Shown here: one piece after another, positions 25,342 to 33,691 of the stretch | Layout of the letters: every line of letters starts with the position of its first letter | Position numbering within the stretch: the first letter of the stretch is position 1 | Assembly (NCBI RefSeq): GCF_022842145.1 | Contig: NZ_JALHQD010000009.1 | Coordinates: forward strand, 62,001 to 126,000 | Length of the DNA: 64,000 bases | Reading direction: 5' to 3' | From: Tabrizicola sp. | GTDB taxonomy: Bacteria; Pseudomonadota; Alphaproteobacteria; Rhodobacterales; Rhodobacteraceae | The notes under the pieces: generated by a model | What the model was told of the DNA's origin: nothing | The model's input: the letters and a program-made list of their open reading frames with translations, nothing else | Databases searched by the model: none | Program-made: the position numbers and the translations under genes

Positions 25342-25827
25342 GTGTACAAGCTTGAGGAAGAGACCGAGGACGACTGGTGGGAGGTCGAGGCGCTTTATGA
25401 CCTCTGCTTTGCCCCCGGCCGTACGGCGTTGTCCTCATACCGGCTGCGCGACGGGGTGCCCACGGTCGCACCCCTTTGTCTGACGCTGCGCGACGACAGC
25501 GGGGCACTGGCCGCCGTCATCCGCTACTGGCCCGCGCTGATTGGCGAGCACGACATCCTGCTTCTTGGTCCCATCGCGGTCCACCCGACGCACCAGGGCG
25601 AAGGCCTTGGCGCGCTCTTGATCAACGAAAGCCTGGCCGAAGCCCGGCGTCTGGGGTGGGAGCGGGTGATGCTGGTGGGCGACGCCCCCTATTACAGCCG
25701 CTTCGGCTTTCGCAAGCTGGACGGGATAGAGATGCCGCCGCCGACGAACCCCGACCGCATCCTGGGGCTGGAGCTGAAAGCCGGAGCCTGGCAAGGCGTC
25801 ACCGGGATGGTCACCAAAGCGACCTGA
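25342..25827 (+). CDS. GNAT-family N-acetyltransferase
   Basis: A 161-residue protein if started at GTG 25342 (VYKLEEETEDDW); TTG 25297 would add 15 residues. The acetyl-CoA binding motif A is LGPIAVHPTHQGEGLGALLI (Q-x-G-x-G). The C-terminal PYYSRFGFRKLDG is the motif B end typical of YhbS-like acetyltransferases. The substrate is unknown. It is divergent from the flavin reductase gene. The ribosome site is weak, so the exact start is uncertain. Confidence 0.88.
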   Translation: MYKLEEETEDDWWEVEALYDLCFAPGRTALSSYRLRDGVPTVAPLCLTLRDDSGALAAVIRYWPALIGEHDILLLGPIAVHPTHQGEGLGALLINESLAEARRLGWERVMLVGDAPYYSRFGFRKLDGIEMPPPTNPDRILGLELKAGAWQGVTGMVTKAT

Positions 25828-25909
25828 GCCGGCTGCTTTCGCATTGCCCCGACTTCCCATTGCCCCGCCTTCCCATTGCACAGAATACAAGCGGCCCCAT
25901 ATCAAGCGG

Positions 25910-26656
25910 ATGGAAAATACCCTGCCCACTTCGCCCGACTTTCCCGCCCAGGTCGCTGACCTCGCCCGCCGCTACAAGCGCGCGAATGGCCCGGTGATCC
26001 GCCTGGTCAACCGGCTTGGCGGGACGCTGGAAAACCAGCTTTCGGCGCTGCCCGATGGCTTCCGGGGACAGATCGAGCGACTGACCGCCCAGGCGCTGGA
26101 GACATCCTACGGACTGGCCTCTCGGGCACCGGACATGGGGCAGCGTGCTCCGATGGTGGCGGCGATGGCGGCCGGGGCTGCAGGCGGGGCCGGGGGGTTG
26201 GCGACGTCGCTTGCCGAACTGCCGGTGACGGTGACGCTGTTCCTGAACACGATCCGCAGCGTGGCGCGGGAGGCCGGGCTTGATCCCGACGAGGACTGGG
26301 TGCGGGCCGAATGCCTGCAGGTCTTTGCCGCGGGCAGTCCCCTGGCGCAGGACGACGGGGTGAACACGTCGTTCGTTGCGTCCCGGCTGGCGTTGTCGGG
26401 GTCGGCTGTGCAAAGCCTGATCACCAGTATCGCACCGAAGCTGGCGGCCGTGCTGGGCCAGAAGCTGGCCGCACAGGCGGTGCCGATCCTGGGTGCAGTG
26501 TCGGGGGCGGCCCTGAATGCGGCCTTCCTGTCCTATTACCGCGAGGTCGCGCGTGTCCGGTTCGAGCTGGTGAAATTGGGTCAGCTTCACGGAGCCGATG
26601 TAGTGGAGGCCGAATTCCGCCTTGCCACCACTCCGCCAAAGGTGATCCGGGCTTGA
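25910..26656 (+). CDS. EcsC family protein
   Basis: A 248-residue protein. After a hydrophilic N-terminus come a Gly/Ala-rich helical segment (MAAGAAGGAGGLATSLAELP, about 85-105), VTLFLNTIRSVAREAGLDPD and a Gly-rich hydrophobic C-terminal part (LGAVSGAALNAAFLSYYREV), the EcsC architecture. EcsC proteins are poorly understood and membrane-associated; the name comes from the Bacillus Ecs transporter locus. ATG 25910 begins the conserved region; an upstream extension in the same frame looks non-coding. There is no ABC transporter nearby. Confidence 0.85.
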   Translation: MENTLPTSPDFPAQVADLARRYKRANGPVIRLVNRLGGTLENQLSALPDGFRGQIERLTAQALETSYGLASRAPDMGQRAPMVAAMAAGAAGGAGGLATSLAELPVTVTLFLNTIRSVAREAGLDPDEDWVRAECLQVFAAGSPLAQDDGVNTSFVASRLALSGSAVQSLITSIAPKLAAVLGQKLAAQAVPILGAVSGAALNAAFLSYYREVARVRFELVKLGQLHGADVVEAEFRLATTPPKVIRA

Positions 26657-26713
26657 CCCGGTTGCAGTCTGCTCCGCCCCTTGGATAAATGCCCCGAAAG
26701 AGGGGAACGCGGC

Positions 26714-28186
26714 ATGAGCACCGATGTCATCGCAAAGCTGAAGCAGATGGCAGCCGATCCGGCCCGTGTCTGGCAGGTGGGAGGCGCGACATACGGCGAC
26801 CTTCTGGCCGAGACGGGGCGGCTGGCGAATGCGTTGGTCTCGCTTGGTCTGCGGAAAGGCGACCGTCTGCTTCTGCAAGTCGAGAAATGCGAAGCCATGC
26901 TTTCGCTGTATTTCGCCTGCCTGCGGACCGGCGTGATCTTCCTGCCGGTGAACCCCGGCTACACCGTGGCCGAGACCGAGCATTTCCTGCGGGACGCCGA
27001 GCCCGCGCTGTCGGTGACCGACCCCGGCCGGGTGGCAGGGCTGCAAGCCCTGGGCTCGAAGGTGATCGACCTGCCTGCGCTGCTGGCGCTGGCGAAGGGG
27101 CAGGGGGCGGACTTCGCTGATCCTGCAACCGGGCCGGATGATCTGGCGGCGATCCTTTACACCTCGGGTACGACGGGGCGGTCGAAGGGCGTGATGCTGA
27201 CGCGGGAGAACCTGGCCTCCAACGCAGAGGCTCTGGTGGGCCTGTGGCGCTTTACCGACCGCGACGTCCTGCTTCACGCGCTGCCGGTGTTTCACACCCA
27301 CGGGTTGTTCGTGGCCACGAACTGCGTCCTTTATTCCGGCGCGCGCATGATATTCCAACGCGCCTTCCAGCCTGCCGCCGTGCTGGCGGCGCTTCCGCAG
27401 GCGACGGTGATGATGGGCGTGCCCACCTTCTACACCCGCCTTCTGTCCGACCCCGGCCTGACACGCGAGGCCACTGGGCATCTGCGGCTTTTCATCTCCG
27501 GCTCCGCCCCCCTGTCGCCCGCCACCCATGCCGAATGGCAGGCCCGCACCGGCCATGCGATCCTGGAACGCTACGGGATGACCGAGACCAACATGATCAC
27601 CTCGAACCCCTACGACGGCGCCCGCCGTGCCGGGACGGTGGGGATGCCCCTGCCGGGGGTCGAGGTCCGCATTGCCGGCGCTGACGGCGAGGTCCTGCCC
27701 CAGGGTGAAGCCGGATCCATCGAGGTGCGCGGCCCGAACGTCTTCAAGGGCTACTGGCGCCTTCCTGAAAATACCGCCGAGGAGTTCAGGGACGGCTGGT
27801 TCGTCACCGGAGACATGGGCGCGTTGGATGCGCAGGGCTATCTGTCGATCCTGGGTCGGGCGAAGGATCTGGTGATCTCGGGCGGGTTGAACGTCTATCC
27901 CGCCGAGGTCGAAGCGGCGCTGGACGATCTACCAGGGGTGGCAGCTTCGGCGGTGATCGGCGTGGCTCACCCTGATTTCGGCGAGGCAGTCGTGGCCTGC
28001 CTGGTGCCGGGCCCCGGTGCCGTCCTATCCGAAGACGCGATCCGCACCGCGCTTCGGGACCGGCTGGCAGCCTTCAAGCTGCCGAAGCGGGTCCTGATTC
28101 TGGACGACCTGCCGCGCAATGCGATGGGCAAGGTGCAGAAAGCCGAACTGCGCCGGATTTACCAGAAGCTGTTTGCCGCCATCTGA
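26714..28186 (+). CDS. matB: malonyl-CoA synthetase-like acyl-CoA ligase
   Basis: A 490-residue ANL-superfamily enzyme: P-loop LYTSGTTGRSKGVMLT (about 145-160), HALPVFHTHGLFVATNC, ERYGMTETNMITSNP, the hinge Asp in GWFVTGDMGALD, and the C-terminal Lys in AMGKVQK. The FHTHGLF and TNMI-type substrate residues are those of malonate-CoA ligases (MatB), which make malonyl-CoA from malonate, ATP and CoA. AGGGGAA precedes ATG 26714. It stands alone, without malonyl-CoA decarboxylase (matA) or a malonate transporter, so assignment to malonate rests on motif similarity only. Confidence 0.85.
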   Translation: MSTDVIAKLKQMAADPARVWQVGGATYGDLLAETGRLANALVSLGLRKGDRLLLQVEKCEAMLSLYFACLRTGVIFLPVNPGYTVAETEHFLRDAEPALSVTDPGRVAGLQALGSKVIDLPALLALAKGQGADFADPATGPDDLAAILYTSGTTGRSKGVMLTRENLASNAEALVGLWRFTDRDVLLHALPVFHTHGLFVATNCVLYSGARMIFQRAFQPAAVLAALPQATVMMGVPTFYTRLLSDPGLTREATGHLRLFISGSAPLSPATHAEWQARTGHAILERYGMTETNMITSNPYDGARRAGTVGMPLPGVEVRIAGADGEVLPQGEAGSIEVRGPNVFKGYWRLPENTAEEFRDGWFVTGDMGALDAQGYLSILGRAKDLVISGGLNVYPAEVEAALDDLPGVAASAVIGVAHPDFGEAVVACLVPGPGAVLSEDAIRTALRDRLAAFKLPKRVLILDDLPRNAMGKVQKAELRRIYQKLFAAI

Positions 28187-28228
28187 TAGGTAGCGACGGC
28201 GCCCGGGGCGGGTTGTTGCTTATACCTT

Positions 28229-28253
28229 GGGTTTAATTGGGCCGATTAAACCC
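28229..28253. promoter_or_regulatory. inverted repeat upstream of the Ser-rich protein gene
   Basis: GGGTTTAAT and ATTAAACCC (9-bp arms, 7-base spacer) lie 43 bases after matB and 113 bases before the Ser-rich gene. It lacks a T-run, so an operator is at least as likely as a terminator. Confidence 0.45.
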
Positions 28254-28365
28254 CTGATCACTGGCCAACGCCATTTTCCTGCCGCAGTCCAAGGGAACGT
28301 GAAGGGGACAAAGTGACCCGGACCGGGACAGATGAAGGACAACTCCTAGCAGAAGGAATTCGACA

Positions 28366-28659
28366 ATGAGCGAACCGAAAGACAGCCTTTTCTCCCGCCG
28401 CAAGGCCCTGAGCCGGATCGGTGCCCTTGCCCTTGCCGCCTATGCGGCCCCGGCGATGACCACGGTCAGCGTGGCGCAGGCCAGCAGCGGGTCCAGCGGA
28501 TCCAGCGGGTCGAGCAGCTCCAGCGGCTCCAGCAGCCCAAGCCCCACCTCCGCGCCAAGCAAGACCAGCACGCCGACGTCCTCGTCGTCCAGCACCTCGC
28601 CCAGCACCTGCTCGGGCCCGACGGATGATGATGCGGGCTGTGCGACCACCGCGCCCTGA
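28366..28659 (+). CDS. small Ser-rich exported protein with Tat-like leader, candidate modification substrate
   Basis: A 97-residue protein of no recognised family. The N-terminus has a twin-arginine-like leader (SRRKALSRIGALALAAYAAP, then a VAQA cleavage-like site near residue 39). The rest is low complexity: runs of Ser with Gly, Pro and Thr, then a short acidic tail with two Cys (CSGPTDDDAGC). The ribosome site AGAAGGA is strong. It is followed by a stable hairpin and an HPr-kinase/PqqD fusion gene on the same strand. This pattern (abundant small substrate, hairpin, modifying enzyme) suggests it is phosphorylated or otherwise modified at Ser by that neighbour (inference). Confidence 0.75.
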   Translation: MSEPKDSLFSRRKALSRIGALALAAYAAPAMTTVSVAQASSGSSGSSGSSSSSGSSSPSPTSAPSKTSTPTSSSSSTSPSTCSGPTDDDAGCATTAP

Positions 28660-28669
28660 CGACATGATC

Positions 28670-28703
28670 TCCCCTTCGGCGAGGCTCCCTGCGCCGGAGG
28701 GGA
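28670..28703 (+). terminator. stable intercistronic hairpin between Ser-rich gene and HprK-PqqD gene
   Basis: TCCCCTTCGGCG pairs with CGCCGGAGGGGA (12 bp, one G-U pair) around a 10-base loop. There is no T-run, so mRNA stabilisation or partial attenuation is likelier than full termination. It would favour expression of the upstream small protein. Confidence 0.6.
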
Positions 28704-28720
28704 CACTGCAGGTGTGACAG

Positions 28721-29920
28721 GTGGTGCGGGACATCTTCTTTCAGGGCGTTGACGCTCCGCTACGCTTGGTCGGGGCTGATGCGGTGCTGGAGCTTCTGCC
28801 CGGGGTCGCCTGGGGCTGGCCGTACCGGATTGCTGAAGCCGGCCTTTCCACCAGCCCCTTCTTCACGATCCGTGCCGTGCCGGGCGACATCAGGCTGCGC
28901 TGCGAGAGCCATGTCGAGGACCGCCCGCCGCAGCTTTGGGACCCGGTGAACGCGGTTTGCGATGCGATGACCGGCCTTGCGATCGCCCTGCCGATGTCGA
29001 ACCCGCGGCTGATCTGCCTGCACGCGGCGGGGGTCGCACTGGGGGGGCGGCTCCTCGTGTTCCCGAACATCCGCCGGGCGGGAAAAAGCACGCTTTCCGC
29101 GGCGCTTGCCCGGGCAGGGCATCGGGTCTTCAGTGATGACGTGGTGCCGCTCTCCTTTCCTGCAAAGGGTCCGGCCGTCGGCCATGGGTTGGGGCTTGCT
29201 CCGCGGTTGCGCCTGCCGCTGCCTGAAAGTCTCCCTGCCGGGTTCCGCGACTGGGCCGAGGCCGTGCCGGGACCGCGAAACCGGCAGTATCACTACCTGC
29301 CGCTTCCCGGTCAGCCGGTGCACGGCGAGAGGTTGCCGATGGGGGCCTTCGTTCTACTGGACCGGAGGGACATGCCGACCCCGGCGCGGCTGAGCCCGGT
29401 TCCGCCGGACACGGCGATGGATGCGCTGCTTCACCAGAATTTCACCCGCGACCGCCACTCCGGCGAGGTGCTGGAGGTGATGGCGGCCACTCTGGCGGCG
29501 ACGCCAGTCTGGCAGCTGACCTATGCGGACCTGGCCGAGGCGGTGGCCTGTCTGGCTGGGGTCGCTGGCTGGCCGGACCCGGCCCCGCCGCAGGGCGAGG
29601 AGCGGCGGTTCGGGCCGGCAGATCTGGGGTTCCGTGCAGGGCCGCTGGGGGCCGTGGTTCACCGGCGGGACAGGTGCGTGGAGAGGTGGATCGGGGAGGT
29701 GCTTTACCTCGCCGATCCGGAGGGGCGGGCGATCCAGCGGATGGACCCGCTGGCGGCGGCCATCTGGGCGATGCTGGAGGAGCCGGTCGCCCCGGAGGAG
29801 CTGGAAGTGGCGCTGGGGGAGGCCTTCCCGGAGACCCCGCGGGAGAGGATCGCGGCGGACCTTTTCGCGCTGCTGGCCGGGCTGGCGGAGGCGGGTCTGA
29901 TTGGGAATGTCGGGGCCTAG
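28721..29920 (+). CDS. HPr kinase-like domain fused to a PqqD-like domain
   Basis: A 399-residue protein. Residues about 95-160 carry an HprK-like nucleotide-binding core: LICLHAAGVALGGRLLVFPN, the P-loop end RRAGKSTLSAAL (Gly121-Lys122-Ser123) and the SDD motif (Asp139-Asp140). The classical first Gly of the P-loop is missing. Residues about 325-395 (LYLADPEGRAIQRMDPLAAA, EAFPETPRERIAADLFALLA) look like PqqD, the peptide-chaperone domain that presents leader peptides to modifying enzymes. GTG codons at 28721 and 28724 are both possible starts. HprK homologues phosphorylate Ser in HPr and, in some lasso-peptide clusters, Ser of a precursor peptide. The neighbouring Ser-rich protein is the obvious candidate substrate (inference). 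Confidence 0.78.
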   Translation: MVRDIFFQGVDAPLRLVGADAVLELLPGVAWGWPYRIAEAGLSTSPFFTIRAVPGDIRLRCESHVEDRPPQLWDPVNAVCDAMTGLAIALPMSNPRLICLHAAGVALGGRLLVFPNIRRAGKSTLSAALARAGHRVFSDDVVPLSFPAKGPAVGHGLGLAPRLRLPLPESLPAGFRDWAEAVPGPRNRQYHYLPLPGQPVHGERLPMGAFVLLDRRDMPTPARLSPVPPDTAMDALLHQNFTRDRHSGEVLEVMAATLAATPVWQLTYADLAEAVACLAGVAGWPDPAPPQGEERRFGPADLGFRAGPLGAVVHRRDRCVERWIGEVLYLADPEGRAIQRMDPLAAAIWAMLEEPVAPEELEVALGEAFPETPRERIAADLFALLAGLAEAGLIGNVGA

Positions 29921-29997
29921 TCTGACTGAACGCCGCGCGTGGTGCGCCATCCGGTACAATAGAAATCAATGGCTTGTAGGCGGGCGTTCAGGATCTG

Positions 29998-30789
29998 TTA
30001 ACGCCTCTCCGGCAGCCGGGCGCTGGTCTTCCAGGGCTGGACGCGGATGGCGTCCACCGCATCGGCAGCTGAGACCGGGCCTTCACAGCGATCCCGTTCC
30101 AGGAAGGTCGCAAGGCTGGTGGAGTCGGTTTCCTCGAAGGTTTCGGCGGTCCTTGACAGGTCCAGTATCCGGTCGAAGCGGAAGGTCCGGAAATCGGCGC
30201 GAAGCTCGCACCAGGCGGTGAACATCCAGCCTTCGGTGAAGCCCCAGATCGCCAACGGGCGCACCCGCCGGTGCGAGACGCGGTCGGCCCCATCGCGGTA
30301 GCTCATTTGCACCACCTGCCGCTTGCGGATCGCTTCACGCAGCAGCCGCGCCTGCGGTGGCATCCGGGCGTGAAGACTGAAATAGGGCGCGTCGGCCAGA
30401 GTCCGATCCTCGGGCCGGGGCATTCCGGCCTGCAACTTCGCCCGCGCCTCGCGCGCGGCCTGGGCGAGGACCGGATCGCCCGCGCGTTCCGCGTAGGCGA
30501 GGCCCAGGGCCAGAGCCTCGACCTGGTCATGGGTGAAGGCAACCGGGGCGAGGTCAAAGCCGGGGCGGAGGAGATAGCCGATTCCGGCTTCGCCTTCGAT
30601 GGGCAGACCGGAGGCCTGCAGATGCGCGATGTCGCGGTAAATGGTGCGGGGGCTGACCTCTAGCCGCCGCGCCATGTCTTCGGCGCGGGCAACCCCGTGG
30701 GCGCGCAGGTCCTGCACCAGTCTGAACAGTCTTTCGGCGCGACGAATCTGAAAGCTCCTTTCAGGGTGTCCCGGCCACCAGATTAGCAC
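29998..30789 (-). CDS. YafY-type helix-turn-helix regulator with WYL domain
   Basis: A 263-residue protein. The N-terminal HTH_11 winged helix (RRAERLFRLVQDLRA, LEVSPRTIYRDIAHLQASG) is followed by a WYL ligand-sensing domain (VVQMSYRDGADRVSHRRVRP, FTEGWMFTAWCELRADFRTF). The annotated ATG at 30789 adds 14 residues absent from most relatives. An AAGGAG site sits 7 bases before an ATT codon at 30747, which would give the typical N-terminus RRAERLF, so a non-ATG start is possible. It lies 15 bases after the RidA gene on the same strand, so the two probably form an operon. Confidence 0.88.
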   Translation of the reverse strand: MLIWWPGHPERSFQIRRAERLFRLVQDLRAHGVARAEDMARRLEVSPRTIYRDIAHLQASGLPIEGEAGIGYLLRPGFDLAPVAFTHDQVEALALGLAYAERAGDPVLAQAAREARAKLQAGMPRPEDRTLADAPYFSLHARMPPQARLLREAIRKRQVVQMSYRDGADRVSHRRVRPLAIWGFTEGWMFTAWCELRADFRTFRFDRILDLSRTAETFEETDSTSLATFLERDRCEGPVSAADAVDAIRVQPWKTSARLPERR

Positions 30790-30804
30790 GGCCGGGACCT
30801 GCGG

Positions 30805-31200
30805 TCAGTCGGCTGCCGTGGCTTCAAGCTCGATCAGCAGGGGCGGCAGGGCCAGCCGGGTCACGCCAAGGAGCGTCATCGGCGGGGCCACGCCCAATGG
30901 CCCGAAACGCAGGCCCAAGAGGTCGAAGTTCTGCATCGCTGCCTCCACGTCCGTGGCATAGACGTTAAGCCGGACGATATTGGACAAGGACATCCCCGCG
31001 GCTTCGACCACGGCCTGCAGGTTGTCGAGCGCCAGCCCCAACTGCCCGCGCATGTCGGCGGGATGCTGTGGGGCGCCGGAGGCATCGACGGCTGTCTGCC
31101 CGGCGCAGATCAACTGCCGGGAAATGCCAGCGACGATCTCGGCCTGATTGTAGCCAAGGGGCAGGGACCAGGGCCAGGGATTGACGGGTGTGCGGTGCAT
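30805..31200 (-). CDS. RidA family protein (second copy in window)
   Basis: A 131-residue protein. LICAGQTAVDASGAPQHPAD, VRLNVYATDVEAAMQNF and LGVTRLALPPLLIELEATA match YjgF/RidA proteins, with the conserved Arg retained in TRLALP. It is only distantly similar to the RidA at 4250-4672, so it is not a recent duplicate. It shares an operon with the WYL regulator. The leader has a hairpin overlapping its ribosome site. Confidence 0.88.
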   Translation of the reverse strand: MHRTPVNPWPWSLPLGYNQAEIVAGISRQLICAGQTAVDASGAPQHPADMRGQLGLALDNLQAVVEAAGMSLSNIVRLNVYATDVEAAMQNFDLLGLRFGPLGVAPPMTLLGVTRLALPPLLIELEATAAD

Positions 31201-31210
31201 GAACGGGCTC

Positions 31211-31269
31211 CTTTCCGGTTTGGGTGCCGGAAAGAAAGCACGGCACTCCTGACAACGTGGTGTCAGGAG
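31211..31269 (-). promoter_or_regulatory. two hairpins in the RidA leader
   Basis: CTCCTGACA/TGTCAGGAG (9-bp stem, 6-base loop, 31246-31269) is followed on the minus strand by CTTTCCGG/CCGGAAAG (8-bp stem, 31211-31234). The second runs into the RidA ribosome site GGAAAGGAG, so it could limit initiation. The first may end ptsP transcription but lacks a T-run. Confidence 0.45.
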
Positions 31270-31278
31270 ACTTGGCCG

Positions 31279-33525
31279 TCAGACGGTTTCCTGGGTCGCC
31301 AGCCAATCCATCAGCATCGGGCGGGCACTTTCCTCGCCTGCCGCGCGGGCCCGGTCGATCACCGCCCGTGCTTCGTCCAGATCGACCTTGCGCAAAAGCG
31401 CCTTGACCGGTCCGACCGAGGCGGGGCGCATCGAGAGGGTGCGGAAGCCGATGGCGGCGAGGGCCAGCGCCTCGATCGGGCGTCCGGCATCTTCGCCGCA
31501 GAACGAGAGCGGCGTCGAAGTCTCGGCACAGCGGGCGATGATCTGTTCCAGGAAAGCCAGGAAGGACAGGTTCAGCGTGTCGTAGCGGCGGCGCACCAGT
31601 TCGTTCTCGCGGTCGGCCGCGAAGAAGAACTGCTTGAGGTCGTTGCCGCCGACGCTGATGAAATCGGTCAGTTCGAAAAAGCTTTTCGGCGCGTAGGCGA
31701 GGGAGGGTGTCTCCATCATCGCGCCGATCTCGATCCGTTCCGGCACGGCGTGTCCAAGCGATTTCTCGCGGTGCAACTCGCGCAGGACGTGGCCGCGCGC
31801 GGCCTGGAATTCGCTCATCTCGGTGACGAGGGGGAACATCACGGTCAACGGCCGACCAGCGGCAGCCCGGATCAGCGCCTGGACCTGCATCCGGAGCACG
31901 CCCGGCTTGTCGAGCCCGACCCGGACGGCGCGCCAGCCCATCGCGGGGTTCGGTTCCTCGGGCGGCTTCATGTAGGGCAGCACCTTGTCCGAGCCGATGT
32001 CGAGCGTGCGGAAAGCCACGCGCTTGCCTTTGGCCGCGTCCATGACACGAGCGTAAAGGCGGGCAAGTTCGGCGCGCTGCGGCATCTTCGAGCGGATCAG
32101 GAATTGCAGTTCGGTGCGGAAAAGCCCGACACCATCGGCGCCCGAGCCGTCAAGGCTGGGCAGGTCGGCCATCAGGCCCGCGTTCATGTGGAGCGCGATG
32201 GTGGTGCCGCAGAGTGTCGTCGCAGGCAGGCCGCGCAGGGAGGCGTAACGCTTTTGCGCCTCGGCCTGCATGGCGATCTTGTCGCGGAAGGCGCGGGCGA
32301 CGGTTTCCTCGGGGCGGAGGTGGACGATGCCCTGGTCGCCGTCGACAAGGATATGGTCTCCGTTCAGCGCCTCGGCGACCAGCCGCTGGGCGTTGATGAC
32401 CAGCGGGATCGCCAGCGCGCGGGCGACGATGGCCGCATGGCTGCCGACGGAGCCTTCTTCCAGCACCACGCCCTTCAGCTTGCGGCCGTATTCCAGAAGT
32501 TCGGCCGGGCCGATGTTACGGGCGACGAGGACCGGGTTTTCGGGCATCTCGGCGCCGGTGTCGCGGCCTTGGCCGGTCAGGATGCGGAGAAGCCGGTTCG
32601 AGAGGTCATCGAGGTCCTGCAGACGTTCGCGCAGATACTGGTCGGGCACCTGTTCCATGCGGCTGCGGGCGGCGGACTGTTCCTTTTCGACGGCGGCCTC
32701 GGCCGAAAGGCCGCGCATGATGTCCTCTTCCATCCGGCGCAGCCAGCCGCGCGAATGGGCGAACATCCGGTAGGCTTCCAGAACCTGCTTCTGTTCCTTG
32801 TCCAGCTGCTGGGCTTCGAGAAGGTCGTCGATGGAGACGCGCAGCTCGCCCACGGCGGTCTTGATGCGGTCGATCTCGGTCAGGGGATCGTCGGCCACGG
32901 GGTTGGTGATGACGACGCGGGGTTCGTGAAGCCAGACCCGGCCCTCGGCGGCGCCTTCCTGGCCGGAGGTGGCGCGGAACATCACCGGCTGCTTGTGGAG
33001 CGCGCGCATTGCCCCGTCGCCCGAGGTGAAGGCGCCAAGCTCGGTCATCTCGGCCAGCACCATCGCGACGACGTCGAGGGCGTAGATCTCGTCCTCGTTG
33101 AACTGGCGGGCGGTCTTGGACTGCACGACAAGGACGCCGAGTTTCTCGCCGACGCGCTGGATCGGGACGCCGAGGAAGGAGGAGAAGAGTTCCTCGCCGG
33201 TTTCCGGCATGTAGCGGAAGCCCTTCTGCGAGGGCGCGTCGGCTGTGTTCACCGGCTGGCCGAAGCGCGCGACGCGGCCGACAAGACCTTCGCCCAGCTT
33301 CATCCGGGTCTGGTGGACGGCTTCCTTCTTCAACCCTTCGGTGGCGCAAAGCTCCAGCGTCTCGGGGTCGCGGAAGAGGTAGATCGAGCAGACCTCGGTC
33401 CCCATGCTGTCGGCGATGAGATGGGTGATGCTGTCGAGACGGTCCTGGCCCTCGCCCGGGACGGAAAGGACGTCGCGCAGGCGGCGGAGAAGCTTGCGGC
33501 TTTCGCTTTCTGTGCGTTCGGGCAT
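31279..33525 (-). CDS. ptsP: PTS-Ntr enzyme I, phosphoenolpyruvate-protein phosphotransferase
   Basis: A 748-residue protein. The N-terminal GAF domain (about 1-160: DRLDSITHLIADSMGTEVCS, SFLGVPIQRVGEKLGVLVVQ) is followed by the enzyme I region. The phosphohistidine motif is GSVGSHAAIVARAL (about residue 360), and the PEP-binding barrel includes GVGLFRTELQFLI, ISVGGNDLKQFF and LSFCGEDAGRPIEALAL. It transfers phosphate from PEP to NPr in the nitrogen-related PTS, a regulatory rather than sugar-uptake pathway. The start at 33525 follows AAGGACC and gives the standard length. ptsO and ptsN are not in the window. Confidence 0.95.
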   Translation of the reverse strand: MPERTESESRKLLRRLRDVLSVPGEGQDRLDSITHLIADSMGTEVCSIYLFRDPETLELCATEGLKKEAVHQTRMKLGEGLVGRVARFGQPVNTADAPSQKGFRYMPETGEELFSSFLGVPIQRVGEKLGVLVVQSKTARQFNEDEIYALDVVAMVLAEMTELGAFTSGDGAMRALHKQPVMFRATSGQEGAAEGRVWLHEPRVVITNPVADDPLTEIDRIKTAVGELRVSIDDLLEAQQLDKEQKQVLEAYRMFAHSRGWLRRMEEDIMRGLSAEAAVEKEQSAARSRMEQVPDQYLRERLQDLDDLSNRLLRILTGQGRDTGAEMPENPVLVARNIGPAELLEYGRKLKGVVLEEGSVGSHAAIVARALAIPLVINAQRLVAEALNGDHILVDGDQGIVHLRPEETVARAFRDKIAMQAEAQKRYASLRGLPATTLCGTTIALHMNAGLMADLPSLDGSGADGVGLFRTELQFLIRSKMPQRAELARLYARVMDAAKGKRVAFRTLDIGSDKVLPYMKPPEEPNPAMGWRAVRVGLDKPGVLRMQVQALIRAAAGRPLTVMFPLVTEMSEFQAARGHVLRELHREKSLGHAVPERIEIGAMMETPSLAYAPKSFFELTDFISVGGNDLKQFFFAADRENELVRRRYDTLNLSFLAFLEQIIARCAETSTPLSFCGEDAGRPIEALALAAIGFRTLSMRPASVGPVKALLRKVDLDEARAVIDRARAAGEESARPMLMDWLATQETV

Positions 33526-33691
33526 GGGGAGGTCCTTCCGGGGTCTTCCCCTTTCTATAGGGGCCTGTTGCGCGGATGGAAACGGAATTGCGGCAGATTG
33601 TGCGGGCGCGCGGCGCGATGCTTGCGGATTGGGCAGGGGAACCGGATGCGGGCGCGGGGGCTTGGGAGGGACGCAAGCAGGAGCAGGCAGG

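Noticed and set aside
28480-28640. Short AGC/TCC repeats suggesting a CRISPR or satellite array
   Set aside because: The repetition comes from Ser-rich codons in a real reading frame; there are no spacers or regular repeat units.
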